A stretch of 13,157 bases of DNA from JADFWK01 sp035527895 (GCA_035527895.1 DATKZQ010000154.1:1-13157), one strand, 5' to 3'; counted from the stretch's first letter, positions 1 through 8,333 are shown. Program-made: numbers and translations. Notes: generated by a model from the sequence alone, not told the origin.

Positions 1-190
1 CGCACACAGGCTGGTACCTTAGTGCTAAGGCTTATGGGGCGGTGCGCCGGTTTGAAACGGCCCTGTACGGGGCCTTGTTAAGAGGGCAGAGCAAAAAAAG
101 ATATCTCCATGCTCGGTCCCCTGGGTTCCGTTACGAATAGCCACTGGGCATCAGCAAATCGAAAGGAGCGCGTGGGCAGAACTCCATGTA

Positions 191-1711
191 TTACGAGATA
201 AACAGATTTCTCGATGAAAAATTTGGATCACTAGTCAGATTCACGCCCAAACGCCTCAGACCTGCTTCGTCGCCCGGGGTAGGTATATGGGTCATATGCA
301 CCTCGCAGCCCCTCATTTCTTTCAGCTTCTCGATGGCGAGCTGAGCGGCAGAGTTAGTCGCTGTACTGATGCTGAGGGCGATCAACGTCTCTTCCAGATC
401 CAAACTGACACTCTTCTCATTGAGTATCTCTGTTTTAAGTCTCTTAACCGAATCCGTTATGTTTGCCGGTAGCAACTTGATCTTAGGGGGAATCTCAGCC
501 AGGTGCTTTATGGCATGCAATACAAGACTTGATGCGGCATGAAGGAGCGGAGAGTTATTCCCGGTTACGATCGTACCGTCCCGTAGGGCTATTGCAGCAC
601 CGCAATAGATGCCTTTATGGCCCTTGTCTTTCTCCTGAGCCTCTCTGGCTGCCTGACGCGCGGGTTCAACCACCGTTCTTGATTTCAGTTCAAGGTTAAA
701 ATCCTTTATGAAAAGCTCTACCCTCTGAACGGTCTCCTTTTCCGCAAATCCCATCAAATATTCGCATTGGTACCGAAAATACCGTCTGATAAGCTCCTGT
801 TTGGCAGCCTCACAGGTTCTATCATCCTCGATGATGGCAAATCCCGCTTGATTAACACCCATGTCCGTGGGAGACCGGTAAGACGGCTCGCCCCCTGTTA
901 TCTTTTCCAGTATTCTCTTGAGCACGGGAAATATTGCCACATCTCGATTATAGTTTACTGTTGACTGTCCGTATGCGTCCAGATGAAAAGGATCTATAAG
1001 GTTGAAATCTCCGATATCGGCTGTAGCTGCCTCGTATGCAACGTTGACCGGATGCTTCAGGGGTAAATTCCAGATCGGAAAGGTCTCAAACTTGGCATAT
1101 CCGCACCTCATCCCTCTGCGGTAGTCGTGATAGAGTTGAGAGAGACAGGTTGCCAGTTTCCCGCTCCCCGGGCCGGGGCCGGTGACAATGACGAGGGGCT
1201 TTTCGGTTTCAATATACCGGTTTGCCCCATAGCCGTCATCGCTGGCTATCAGATCTACATCGGTAGGATACCCCTTTGTGTAAGAATGGGTGTATACTAG
1301 TATGTTCCGCCGTTCAAGCTTGTTTTTGAACAACATGGCAGCCGGTTGGTTATCGAATCGCGTTATGACCACACCGAGCACGTCGATCCCCCATTCCCTT
1401 AAATCGTCAATGAGCTTGAGGGCATCGGAGTCGTACGTAATGCCAAAATCTGCCCTAATTTTCTTTCTCTCGATATCGCCGGCATATATGCAGAGCAGTA
1501 TATCCGCTCTGTCTTTCAGTTGCTGCAACAGCCTCATTTTTACATTCGGATCATAGCCGGGCAGAACCCGTGCGGCATGGTAATCATACAGAAGCTTGCC
1601 GCCAAATTCGAGATACAGTTTGTTATCAAACCTCTCAACCCGTTCCAGGATTGCAGCCGTCTGCTCACTGATATATTTTTTGTTGTCAAAACTGGGCTCG
1701 TTCTCTAACAT
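191..1711 (-). CDS. DUF1846 / UPF0371 family protein
   Basis: This 506-residue protein matches my memory of the DUF1846 (UPF0371) family in full length and in internal signatures. These include an early YLEFGGKLLYDYHAARVLPGY stretch (about residues 33-53), a glycine-rich phosphate-binding-like loop GPGPGSGK at 178-185, an NLPLKHPVNVAYEAATADI-like block at about 215-233, and a YNRD motif near 254-257. The glycine loop does not have exact Walker A spacing. The family is cytoplasmic and widespread, and its biochemical role is not established to my knowledge, so I assign none. The ATG at 1709-1711 follows a GAGG Shine-Dalgarno about 6 nt away. It lies 178 bp downstream of the amidase gene, and a terminator-like hairpin in that gap suggests separate transcription. 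I see no truncation. Family assignment is fairly sure; function is unknown. Confidence 0.88.
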   Translation of the reverse strand: MLENEPSFDNKKYISEQTAAILERVERFDNKLYLEFGGKLLYDYHAARVLPGYDPNVKMRLLQQLKDRADILLCIYAGDIERKKIRADFGITYDSDALKLIDDLREWGIDVLGVVITRFDNQPAAMLFKNKLERRNILVYTHSYTKGYPTDVDLIASDDGYGANRYIETEKPLVIVTGPGPGSGKLATCLSQLYHDYRRGMRCGYAKFETFPIWNLPLKHPVNVAYEAATADIGDFNLIDPFHLDAYGQSTVNYNRDVAIFPVLKRILEKITGGEPSYRSPTDMGVNQAGFAIIEDDRTCEAAKQELIRRYFRYQCEYLMGFAEKETVQRVELFIKDFNLELKSRTVVEPARQAAREAQEKDKGHKGIYCGAAIALRDGTIVTGNNSPLLHAASSLVLHAIKHLAEIPPKIKLLPANITDSVKRLKTEILNEKSVSLDLEETLIALSISTATNSAAQLAIEKLKEMRGCEVHMTHIPTPGDEAGLRRLGVNLTSDPNFSSRNLFIS

Positions 1712-1851
1712 GTTTACCTCATTCTAGGATCAGCTCTATATCACAACATCTGCAGAAGATCTTCGAAGGTTGCAGGTATCAAGACCACTCTTCTCTAATC
1801 TACCCACACACACAGAAACGACTATCATCTCCTTCCCCAGATGCACGTATC

Positions 1852-1890
1852 AAAAAGTCATCTGGAAAATCATTCCTTCTCTAAGATGAC
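1852..1890 (-). terminator. Probable Rho-independent terminator after the amidase gene
   Basis: On the minus strand the 7-bp arms GTCATCT (1884-1890) and AGATGAC (1857-1863) can pair and are followed by five T residues (1852-1856). The loop is about 20 nt but contains a secondary GGAA/TTCC pairing. The structure starts at the amidase stop codon, which fits a terminator that separates the upstream operon from the DUF1846 gene. The short T-run and large loop make it moderate. Confidence 0.55.
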
Positions 1891-3626
1891 TATCCTCCCT
1901 TGTAGGTTAATTCCATGTCCTTAATATACGAACCGATGCCCTTCACTATGCCGTCAGCAGTTCTGTTCAGATAGGCAGTAGAGCAGAGCCGGCCATTTTC
2001 AGTGTTATTGGTAATATATCCGACCTCCACCAAGATCGCGGGCATTTCAGCACCGATCAGGACATAAAACGGAGCCTGTCTTACACCCCTGCAGTGAACC
2101 CGATTGTAGCCCTTGCGCAACTCCTTCAGGAGACCCTTATGCACAAATTCTGCGAGCCGGCCGGATTCATTGATTTTCGTGTTGAGCATAAGGTCATTGA
2201 GGATCATCTGGAGATCGCCTATGTTCTTGGTTGAAGTGGCATTTTCCCGTGCAGCCAGATTCATGGCATCTTCGTCTAAGGCAATATTGAGGATATAGGT
2301 CTCTATGCCGCTAACACGTTCGTCCCTGTGGGCGTTCATGTGAAGTGAGATAAACAGATCGCCCTTCTTCATATTGGCAATTGCAGTTCGATCCTCCAGG
2401 GGCAAGAAAGTATCATCGCTTCTCGTTAGAATCGCCTCGCACTTCAGCTCGCTACTGACCTTCTCCGCCACTATTTTCGCAAGGCTCAACATCACATCTT
2501 TCTCTCTTATGCCGTTCTTTCCCACTGCCCCCGGATCTTTGCCGCCGTGGCCCGGATCGATTATGATCCTCTTTACTCCCAGCCCCAATTGCTTGGCCAA
2601 GGAGATTCTCTTTTGACCTTTTTTCGATTTTTCTGGTTGTTCAGGTGCCTCCTGTGCAATTATCTGCTCTTCCGGTTTCGACAGCCGATCTTCACCCTGC
2701 ACATCAACAACAATCCTGAAGGGGTCATAGAGATGAAAAATCTTGTAGCCTTCCATATTGTCTATATCCAGCACAACCCTCACGGTCCTTTTGTCGTACT
2801 GGGCAGCGCGGGCCGTTCGCAGCAGCCCGTCCTTTATGGGTATGGAGCTCCCTATGTCCTTGCTAATGCGGGCATTGAGCAAATCCACGAAAAGCCTTCT
2901 GGGCTTTTTGAGGCTCGGATCCCTCTTGAGGAGGTGCTCTTTGTAAGTAACCTGGCTTCCCAAATCTACAACAACCCTCGTGTACGAAGGGGTCGACCAG
3001 TGCCTGATATCTTTTACCAGCACCAGCTGCTGTTCCTTTGCCGTTTCCTCTTTGCCTTGTTCTTCGTCTACGAGCCTTTTGCCTAAAACACGTTCAAGTT
3101 CGTTCATCATTTTGGAGGCCTTAGCCCGCGCATCCCCCTTTGGGAACTTCACCTCCACCTTCAGGAATTCGACATAGGCCTGCATGGGGTCCTTTTTGTC
3201 CTTGTAAAAGATCTCCCCGAGCCGATACTGGGCATCATCAGCCAGATGATGATCTCGATGGTGCTGCACCAGTTCTCGATAGAGCGATATTGCCTTGTCG
3301 ATGTCAGAGTTCTTCGATGAATACCTATAGAGGTAAGTCCACAGCTCACCAGCCCCCAGCATAGCATGCACCGCCTCATCCGTGGTTGGGAATCCTTTGT
3401 AGACCTTTTCGTAGCTTATAATGCATCTCTCCCAGTTATGTCGGTACTTCTTCTTTGCCGCAGACCGATAGAGCTGCTGTTTGCAAGCCCTCGCCTTCTG
3501 CAAGAGACCACCGGCCGAATTAGATGAGGCATAAACCTCTTGCTGAAAGGAAACAAAGAGAAGGAAAACTACAAAGGAAAGAACGGAAGCCTTAACCATG
3601 TGGTTAACGGTTACTTTGTCGGTCAT
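1890..3626 (-). CDS. Exported N-acetylmuramoyl-L-alanine amidase (TPR-AMIN-Amidase_3)
   Basis: This is a 578-residue periplasmic zinc amidase that cleaves the bond between N-acetylmuramic acid and the stem peptide, as AmiA/B/C do during daughter-cell separation. Residues 10-34 form a signal peptide (hydrophobic core 14-28, cleavage probably after VYAS). Residues about 45-185 are TPR-like helices. Residues about 200-312 are an AMIN domain with two repeat-like beta halves, which in AmiC targets the septum. The catalytic domain spans 350-572. The zinc ligands H360 (DPGHGG), E375 (REKD) and H429 (SLHMNAH) and the catalytic E534 (LVEVGYITN) are all visible. The ATG at 3624-3626 has AAAGG 7 nt upstream. 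An in-frame ATG at residue 10 would also give a signal peptide but has no ribosome site. It is the last gene of the lapA-lapB operon, 64 bp after lapB. The N-terminal TPR region is an addition relative to E. coli AmiC. Confidence 0.93.
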   Translation of the reverse strand: MTDKVTVNHMVKASVLSFVVFLLFVSFQQEVYASSNSAGGLLQKARACKQQLYRSAAKKKYRHNWERCIISYEKVYKGFPTTDEAVHAMLGAGELWTYLYRYSSKNSDIDKAISLYRELVQHHRDHHLADDAQYRLGEIFYKDKKDPMQAYVEFLKVEVKFPKGDARAKASKMMNELERVLGKRLVDEEQGKEETAKEQQLVLVKDIRHWSTPSYTRVVVDLGSQVTYKEHLLKRDPSLKKPRRLFVDLLNARISKDIGSSIPIKDGLLRTARAAQYDKRTVRVVLDIDNMEGYKIFHLYDPFRIVVDVQGEDRLSKPEEQIIAQEAPEQPEKSKKGQKRISLAKQLGLGVKRIIIDPGHGGKDPGAVGKNGIREKDVMLSLAKIVAEKVSSELKCEAILTRSDDTFLPLEDRTAIANMKKGDLFISLHMNAHRDERVSGIETYILNIALDEDAMNLAARENATSTKNIGDLQMILNDLMLNTKINESGRLAEFVHKGLLKELRKGYNRVHCRGVRQAPFYVLIGAEMPAILVEVGYITNNTENGRLCSTAYLNRTADGIVKGIGSYIKDMELTYKGG

Positions 3627-3690
3627 CTAATACCTTTGCCGCCACGTATCATGTAGCATAGTACCCGCAATAAAGGGGATTCGGTGAAAA

Positions 3691-4902
3691 TCACGAAGGC
3701 GGATGCCTGTTTGACAAGCCAAGAGAAGGGGGTTCTATTATGTTAATTGAATCCCATTTCATACACTGCGGACACTTCCAAGCAAGCTTTTCCGGACGGT
3801 ATCCGCAGTTGTTACATCGAAACTGCAAGAACGGAAAGTCCAAACTCAACAGGAGCTCCTTATAGGCCGCGAGGGCCTCTTCATTTCTCCCTTCCTTCAG
3901 CAGCACTTCACCCACGAATTTCCTGGCATCCAAAAAAGAGGGTGCGGATTCAATTGCCTGCCTCACTTGCTCAACAGCAGCGTCTATCTCTCCCTCGTTG
4001 TAAAGGTACCGGGCCAGGGCTAACTGGGTAGACACATCCATATTCTGCCGGGCAACTTCCTTCAAAAAATCTCCTACAAGCCTGGGGTTCTCCATCTTTG
4101 GATAAGCCCTCTCAAGTCTCTGATAAGCGAGAAAGGTGAACTCCGGGGCCACATCAACCACCTTTTTCCATTTGGCAAGAGCGGCCTTATGCTCCTGCTG
4201 AGAGAGATAGAGATCGCCAAGGTGAAGGTAGGCATCGACGCACCGGTCAAAGATGGAGATAGCCTCTTTGTAAGCCTTCTCTGCACCCACTTCATCGCCA
4301 TCCTTCTCACGGACCTTTCCAACCTCGGTCTTGTGGTGGGCCAAGATATGGCGATGATCCCCCTTTACCAGCTTTGAGACAGCCTGCCTGGTCTCAAAGG
4401 CCCTATCCCAATCATGCAGATCTTCATAGATTCGCTCGACCTGCTCATGGGCTTCCAGATTGTTGGGCTCGCTCTCGATAACCTTTTGAAAAGCAGAGAG
4501 AGCACGATCTACAAAACCTCCCCGTTTATAATCCGACCCGAGATCGAAGATGGCTCTCAACCTTATGGCACTGTCCAGATTGGGCCGGAGAATGATCCCC
4601 TGCCGTATCCTGATTGCCCTCTCAATATCCCCTTTAGAGCTATACAGATTGGCTAAAGCAACGTAGGTCTCTATGGTTTCTGAATTAATCTGAACTGATT
4701 TTGTGAACTGCTCGATAGCCTGATCCGGCTCATTCGATAGGATATGTTGCACACCCTTGAAAAAGGCCTTATCCCCCCTATCCAGTCTCCTTCTGATCTT
4801 TTCAGCGCTTCTTGACCTAATAAGCCGATTTGCAACGAGACCTGCTACAAAGGCAAGGAGTATCCAAAAGGCGAAGCTCAATCCTGGTATTTCAAATAAC
4901 AA
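3691..4902 (-). CDS. lapB: LapB (YciM) LPS assembly/regulation TPR protein
   Basis: This 403-residue protein has the full LapB architecture. A single N-terminal membrane segment (residues 9-26) is followed by basic residues, then tandem TPR repeats at about 45-350, and a C-terminal rubredoxin-like zinc ribbon with two CxxC pairs (C363/C366 and C377/C380). In E. coli LapB is an inner-membrane adaptor that couples FtsH to LpxC degradation and so sets LPS levels; the same role here is inferred from architecture and from the adjacent lapA. The start is TTG at 4900-4902, because no in-frame ATG lies near the membrane segment and AGGAGG sits 11 nt upstream. Roughly 15-20 residues follow the zinc ribbon. 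lapA is 27 bp upstream and the amidase 64 bp downstream. Confidence 0.92.
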   Translation of the reverse strand: MLFEIPGLSFAFWILLAFVAGLVANRLIRSRSAEKIRRRLDRGDKAFFKGVQHILSNEPDQAIEQFTKSVQINSETIETYVALANLYSSKGDIERAIRIRQGIILRPNLDSAIRLRAIFDLGSDYKRGGFVDRALSAFQKVIESEPNNLEAHEQVERIYEDLHDWDRAFETRQAVSKLVKGDHRHILAHHKTEVGKVREKDGDEVGAEKAYKEAISIFDRCVDAYLHLGDLYLSQQEHKAALAKWKKVVDVAPEFTFLAYQRLERAYPKMENPRLVGDFLKEVARQNMDVSTQLALARYLYNEGEIDAAVEQVRQAIESAPSFLDARKFVGEVLLKEGRNEEALAAYKELLLSLDFPFLQFRCNNCGYRPEKLAWKCPQCMKWDSINIIEPPSLGLSNRHPPS

Positions 4903-4929
4903 AGAGTTACCTGCCTCCTATCCCTTGAA

Positions 4930-5316
4930 TCATACGGTCCTATCGTTATTTGATAAGGCACTTTCACCGTTTGTCGATACAACTGCCGAAGCATCCTCTA
5001 TCTTTTCCTCAACAATGGGTAAGTTCCTGTACGAATTCAACTCTTTATCTTTTTCCTTATTTTCCTTTGAAAGTCGCTTTATCTCCTTCTTGAGCCGGAA
5101 CCGTTCGAATATTCCCAAAAATCCTGCCACAAAAACACCGATGAGAAATGCAATTATCACCACCAGGTAGAACGCCATTGGCGGGGTCTTGACACCCCAA
5201 AAAAGCAGATCTACCCGAAGCGTCAGCGTCTTGGATAACTCCCCAAGATTCTCAACGACGATTATTACAACAAATAACATAACCAAAATACTTACGATAG
5301 CCTTTACGTGCCTCAT
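4930..5316 (-). CDS. lapA: LapA (DUF1049) inner-membrane protein
   Basis: This 128-residue protein has two membrane segments (about 5-22 and 46-69) separated by a short loop. A charged coiled-coil-like helix (about 70-97) and a polar tail follow. That is the LapA/YciS layout, with a somewhat longer tail than the roughly 100-residue E. coli protein. LapA works with LapB in controlling LPS assembly in E. coli; here the assignment leans on topology plus its position just before lapB. The ATG at 5314-5316 follows a strong AGGAGG about 5-6 nt upstream. The HIT gene ends 35 bp upstream. The extended acidic/serine-rich C-terminus shows no recognisable motif. Confidence 0.85.
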   Translation of the reverse strand: MRHVKAIVSILVMLFVVIIVVENLGELSKTLTLRVDLLFWGVKTPPMAFYLVVIIAFLIGVFVAGFLGIFERFRLKKEIKRLSKENKEKDKELNSYRNLPIVEEKIEDASAVVSTNGESALSNNDRTV

Positions 5317-5351
5317 AGGGTCCTCCTATTCTGCCCGAAAACTTGCAGCGC

Positions 5352-5837
5352 CTAGCTTTGTTTGAAAAACGGCAACAGCTTCTCATAGGTAGCCCGAATA
5401 TGCTCCGGAATAATCCTGACTTCCCCGAGAACAGTCATATAATTAGTGTCTCCGCTCCATCGCGGGACGATATGAAAATGCATATGATCTTCCACTCCGG
5501 CCCCTGCCACCTTTCCCAAGTTCATGCCTATGTTGAATCCGGCCGGATTCATGACCTTCTTTAAGACACTCATGGACCTTTCCACCATGTTTAAGAGGTC
5601 AAGCTTCTCATCCGGTGAAAGGGAATCAAAAGAAGAAATATGCCGCAATGGGGCAATCAACAGGTGGCCGTTACTGTAGGGAAACCTGTTCATAAGGACG
5701 ATGCTCCATTCGCCTCGGTAAAGTATTAATCTCTTTTCATCCTGAGTCCGGTCATCACCGGGACAAAATATGCACCCTTCGCTTGCCTGATCTGAGCCAA
5801 CATATTCCATGCGCCAAGGCGCCCAAACAACCTTCAT
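5352..5837 (-). CDS. HIT-family hydrolase / Ap4A phosphorylase-like protein
   Basis: This 161-residue histidine-triad protein acts on nucleoside phosphate esters. The N-terminus has WAPWRMEYV (5-13) followed by a CxxC (C22, C25), a pattern I associate with the bacterial/archaeal ATP adenylyltransferase (Ap4A phosphorylase-like) branch rather than with plain HinT. The triad is H118-x-H120-x-H122 in HMHFHIVPRW, with the supporting FNIGMNLG segment at 101-108 and NGHLLIAP at 56-63. The exact substrate (Ap4A, AMP-lysine or another) cannot be read from sequence. The ATG at 5835-5837 follows GAGG about 7 nt upstream, and that ribosome site overlaps the stop codon of the upstream phosphoesterase, implying co-transcription. 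It is cytoplasmic, having no signal peptide. Confidence 0.92.
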   Translation of the reverse strand: MKVVWAPWRMEYVGSDQASEGCIFCPGDDRTQDEKRLILYRGEWSIVLMNRFPYSNGHLLIAPLRHISSFDSLSPDEKLDLLNMVERSMSVLKKVMNPAGFNIGMNLGKVAGAGVEDHMHFHIVPRWSGDTNYMTVLGEVRIIPEHIRATYEKLLPFFKQS

Positions 5838-5846
5838 CGCAAAACC

Positions 5847-6338
5847 TCAAACGCCAATGATAGTTCCCTTTATGTCCTCTACGATATGCAGAATTCCGAC
5901 CGAATGTGACCCGGATACGCCAAAACCAGAGGCCGTTCCAGGATTGAAAAACAGAACGCCCCCGCGACTGTGATTTGCCGATCGGTGAGAATGGCCATAG
6001 ACAATGGCGTGTACTTTGCCAAATTCGGGCCTAATCCTATTTTCTATGCCGAACGGCGATCCCCATCCGTGTATCAGTCCGAGGCGAAACCCGTTTACCT
6101 GGATCACCTCCTTTTCAGCAAACCGATCTCTTATCGCCCGGCCATCCATGTTGCCCTGCACTACATGAAAGGGCTTTTGGCTCAGAAAATCAACGATATC
6201 CATGGAAACGAGATCGCCTGCATGAAGAATCATATCAACGTCTGAGAAATGCTCTTCGTATATCCTTACTAACTGTGAGGTCACCTCTTGGAGGTGCGTG
6301 TCCGAAATAACGCCGATTTTCATCTTACGGGATCTCAT
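5847..6338 (-). CDS. YfcE/MJ0936-type metallophosphoesterase
   Basis: This small calcineurin-like phosphodiesterase has 163 residues from the upstream ATG, or 158 from the ATG at 6321-6323. The metal-binding set is complete: D12/H14 (SDTH), D42 (HAGD), N63 (GNMD), H90 (IHGWG) and H116/H118 (GHSH), in the order and spacing of the YfcE/MJ0936 group. These enzymes hydrolyse phosphodiesters in vitro, and the physiological substrate is generally unknown. The second ATG matches the usual family start (MKIGVISDTH), but neither start has a convincing Shine-Dalgarno, so the N-terminus is uncertain by five residues. It is the first gene of the minus-strand operon, with a promoter about 40-65 bp upstream and the HIT gene 9 bp downstream. 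Confidence 0.9.
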   Translation of the reverse strand: MRSRKMKIGVISDTHLQEVTSQLVRIYEEHFSDVDMILHAGDLVSMDIVDFLSQKPFHVVQGNMDGRAIRDRFAEKEVIQVNGFRLGLIHGWGSPFGIENRIRPEFGKVHAIVYGHSHRSANHSRGGVLFFNPGTASGFGVSGSHSVGILHIVEDIKGTIIGV

Positions 6339-6375
6339 GAAACGCGCAGGTCGCTTTCTGCCTGTTAAGTGACGG

Positions 6376-6405
6376 AGTATAACAAAATAGCGAAAAGAAA
6401 GACAA
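6376..6405 (-). promoter_or_regulatory. Sigma70-like promoter for the phosphoesterase-HIT-lapAB-amidase operon
   Basis: Read on the minus strand, TTGTCT (6400-6405) is separated by 18 bp from TATACT (6376-6381). This is 4/6 and 5/6 agreement with the housekeeping consensus. It lies about 38 bp upstream of the first start codon of the operon and is back-to-back with the purD promoter in the 205-bp divergent gap. Prediction only. Confidence 0.55.
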
Positions 6406-6438
6406 GTTTAAATGGGTTCAGCAATCGGGCAATTGGCG

Positions 6439-6467
6439 TTGACATGGTCTGGCAATCAACCTATACT
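6439..6467 (+). promoter_or_regulatory. Strong sigma70-like promoter for the purD homologue
   Basis: A perfect -35 hexamer TTGACA (6439-6444) is followed by a 17-bp spacer and TATACT (6462-6467), which differs from the -10 consensus at one position. A start near 6474 would leave a leader of about 70 nt before the ATG at 6544, which has GGGAGGGAG immediately upstream. I saw no riboswitch fold in this short leader. Confidence 0.72.
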
Positions 6468-6543
6468 CGGGCACCATGACACCCGGGCCGATGGATTGTC
6501 CACATAGCACTCAGCCACTTACTGCCTTAACGGGAGGGAGAAG

Positions 6544-7914
6544 ATGAACGTTCTCGTATACGGTACGGGAGGAAGGGACCACTCCCTTGCTGATAAATAC
6601 GGAGACAGCCAGCATGTCGAAAAGGTCTACTTTTGCCCCGGAAACGACGGCGTACCTCATACGGCAAAGGGGAAGAGAGGCTTGATAGAATGTTACGATC
6701 TCAGGGATTTTAACGAGGTTGCTAAGTTCTGCTTCGAAAACAAGGTCGACCTGGTTGACATCGGTTCAGAAAACCCACTTGAAGAGGGCCTTGTGGATGT
6801 ACTCAATGAAAAAGGAATTAGAACTATAGGACCGAAAAAGGAATACGTCAGGCTGGAGTGTGACCGGCAATTCACCGATAACATTCTGAGGGACATTGGC
6901 GTCGGTAAGCCCGAATACCGCGTCTTTGATAATCCGGAAGAAGCCAAGAAATACGTCAGAAATATCGGTTACCAGGTATTTGTAAAGGCTAATGGCCTGG
7001 CAGCGGGAAAGGGTGCCATAGGATGTGATGACGTCGCGCAAGCCGAGGAGGCAATCGACAAGATAATGGTCCAGAAGATATTCGGAAAATCCGGAGATAA
7101 GGTCGTTATCGAAGAGAGAAAATATGGCACAGAGATCTCGTTTTTCGTCTATTTGGACGGCGAGCATGTATTGCCTCTCAGGATGTTGGTCCAGGACTAT
7201 AAAAGGGCCTTCGATGCGGATGATGAGGAATCTGTCAAGGAGTTCGACGGAAACCTCAATACCGGCGGAACAGGCTGCTATTTACCCCATAAACTGGTGA
7301 CACCATGGCTGGTTAATAGAATCGTGAAAGAGATCGTAAACCCCACGGTAAATGCGATTTACAATCGGGGCGATCTCGGTTTGGGATGGGATTATAAAGG
7401 GGTCTTGTACTTCGGCCTCAATCTCGACCCTTACAATAGCCTGGATGTCTTTGAAATCAACGTAAGACACGGAGATCCCGAGTGGGAGGTTTTATCCCGA
7501 AAGTTGAGTACCGACCTTTTCGAAATCGGTATGGCGGTCTGGGAAGGCAGGCTAGATCAGATCACCCCCGTCTGGAATAATCAATACTACGTGGACGTCG
7601 TTGCTATGGAAGGCCGTTCAAAGGCCAGTAAGGGATGGAACAAGGGCTACCCCGGGCGTTACGGCAAAGGCCACCAACTCACCGGCTTAGATAGGCTTGA
7701 AAGGGGAATAGCCATCTATTTCTCAGGGGTCAGGGAAGATCCGGAAAAAGGCCTGGTCTCTGACGGGGGAAGAGTACTGCACATAATCGCCGGTGACTCA
7801 ACCCTTGAGGGTGCTCGGGAAAAGGCCTATCGCAACATGGGTTATCTATCGTTACTGGATCATAATAACAACAATGCCAACTGTCTGAGATGCAGAAAGA
7901 CGATCGGGCTTTAG
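6544..7914 (+). CDS. purD: Phosphoribosylamine-glycine ligase (PurD), divergent
   Basis: PurD (GAR synthetase) joins phosphoribosylamine to glycine with ATP in purine synthesis. This 456-residue ATP-grasp protein keeps the family order. It has an N-terminal GTGGRDHSLA (7-16) and a CPGNDG loop (31-36). The ATP-binding KANGLAAGKG is at 148-157, the VIEER segment at 188-192, NTGG at 239-242, and the metal/ATP-binding EINVRHGDPE at 304-313. The C-terminal GYPGRYGKG (368-376) and NGGRVL-like DGGRVL (407-412) follow. It departs from the norm. The usual FGDPE is HGDPE, GGMGAYSP is GGTGCYLP, and there are extra residues at about 222-238. The C-terminus has an asparagine run (441-444) and a CLRC motif (447-450). 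It is about 30 residues longer than E. coli PurD. The ATG has an excellent GGGAGGGAG site. No other purine gene is nearby, so it may be the sole PurD or a repurposed paralogue. Confidence 0.85.
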   Translation: MNVLVYGTGGRDHSLADKYGDSQHVEKVYFCPGNDGVPHTAKGKRGLIECYDLRDFNEVAKFCFENKVDLVDIGSENPLEEGLVDVLNEKGIRTIGPKKEYVRLECDRQFTDNILRDIGVGKPEYRVFDNPEEAKKYVRNIGYQVFVKANGLAAGKGAIGCDDVAQAEEAIDKIMVQKIFGKSGDKVVIEERKYGTEISFFVYLDGEHVLPLRMLVQDYKRAFDADDEESVKEFDGNLNTGGTGCYLPHKLVTPWLVNRIVKEIVNPTVNAIYNRGDLGLGWDYKGVLYFGLNLDPYNSLDVFEINVRHGDPEWEVLSRKLSTDLFEIGMAVWEGRLDQITPVWNNQYYVDVVAMEGRSKASKGWNKGYPGRYGKGHQLTGLDRLERGIAIYFSGVREDPEKGLVSDGGRVLHIIAGDSTLEGAREKAYRNMGYLSLLDHNNNNANCLRCRKTIGL

Positions 7915-7921
7915 GATTGCG

Positions 7922-8194
7922 CTATACCGGCTTTTCAAACAACGGCTCATCGAAATCCAGCACCTTGAGAGGGCTCTTGCCCGTGAAAAGTGCAATAGTC
8001 TTTCCAACCGTATAGGCATTGCCTCTCAGCAACAATTTACAATTCTCAATTCGGCAATTAACGATCTCCGTTTCCCCCTTCTCGAGCACAACCATGCAGT
8101 CCTTGAAGGTGCAATGCCTGAAAGATTTGCCGTCCAGCTCGATTTTCTCACCCGAAAAGGTGGAGTTCTTATACTGAATCTTAAACCCTTCCAT
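7922..8194 (-). CDS. Small pentapeptide-like beta-helix protein of unknown function
   Basis: From the ATG at 8192-8194 this encodes 90 residues. A longer version from TTG at 8222-8224 would have 100. The sequence alternates hydrophobic, cysteine and phenylalanine positions in short steps (for example STFSGEKIELDGKSFRHCTFKDC), as pentapeptide-type beta-helix proteins do, with about three coils ending near residue 60. A glycine/alanine tail follows. Small proteins with this TFxxC pattern are scattered in bacteria and uncharacterised; I assign no role. It converges on purD with only 7 bp between the stop codons. Neither start has a good Shine-Dalgarno. A weak TAAAAT -10-like box at 8228-8233 (minus strand) would put transcription start near 8221, favouring the ATG. 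The hydrophobic segments are too short for membrane helices. Confidence 0.65.
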   Translation of the reverse strand: MEGFKIQYKNSTFSGEKIELDGKSFRHCTFKDCMVVLEKGETEIVNCRIENCKLLLRGNAYTVGKTIALFTGKSPLKVLDFDEPLFEKPV

Positions 8195-8300
8195 GATAGC
8201 ACCGTTTTCTGCAGATCCTCTCAAATCATTTTATCGCCCATAGGCATGTATCAACAACCGGCCTCCAAATCAAGACAAAATAACTCCTAGACTTTTCCTT

Positions 8301-8333
8301 CTGAGCCATTTATCCTCATTAGGATATGCTCAG
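8301..8333. other. Two-tier intergenic hairpin
   Basis: CTGAGC (8301-8306) pairs with GCTCAG (8328-8333), and nested inside TATCCT (8311-8316) pairs with AGGATA (8321-8326) around a CATT loop. The fold can form in either strand. No T-run follows on either side, so it is not a textbook terminator. It sits in the 240-bp gap between the pentapeptide-like gene and yjbQ, which otherwise holds only the possible 42-codon ORF on the minus strand. Confidence 0.45.

Noticed and set aside
1..190. Left-edge hairpins CCTTAG/CTAAGG (17-30) and GGCCC/GGGCC (59-74) as an RNA gene or a terminator of the DUF1846 gene
   Set aside because: Short stems, no adequate T-run on the minus strand, and no resemblance to an RNA family I know; nothing else seen in this stretch.
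2547..3086. 179-codon plus-strand ORF opposite the amidase gene
   Set aside because: Lies wholly antisense to a well-supported amidase with intact catalytic motifs; a frame shadow.
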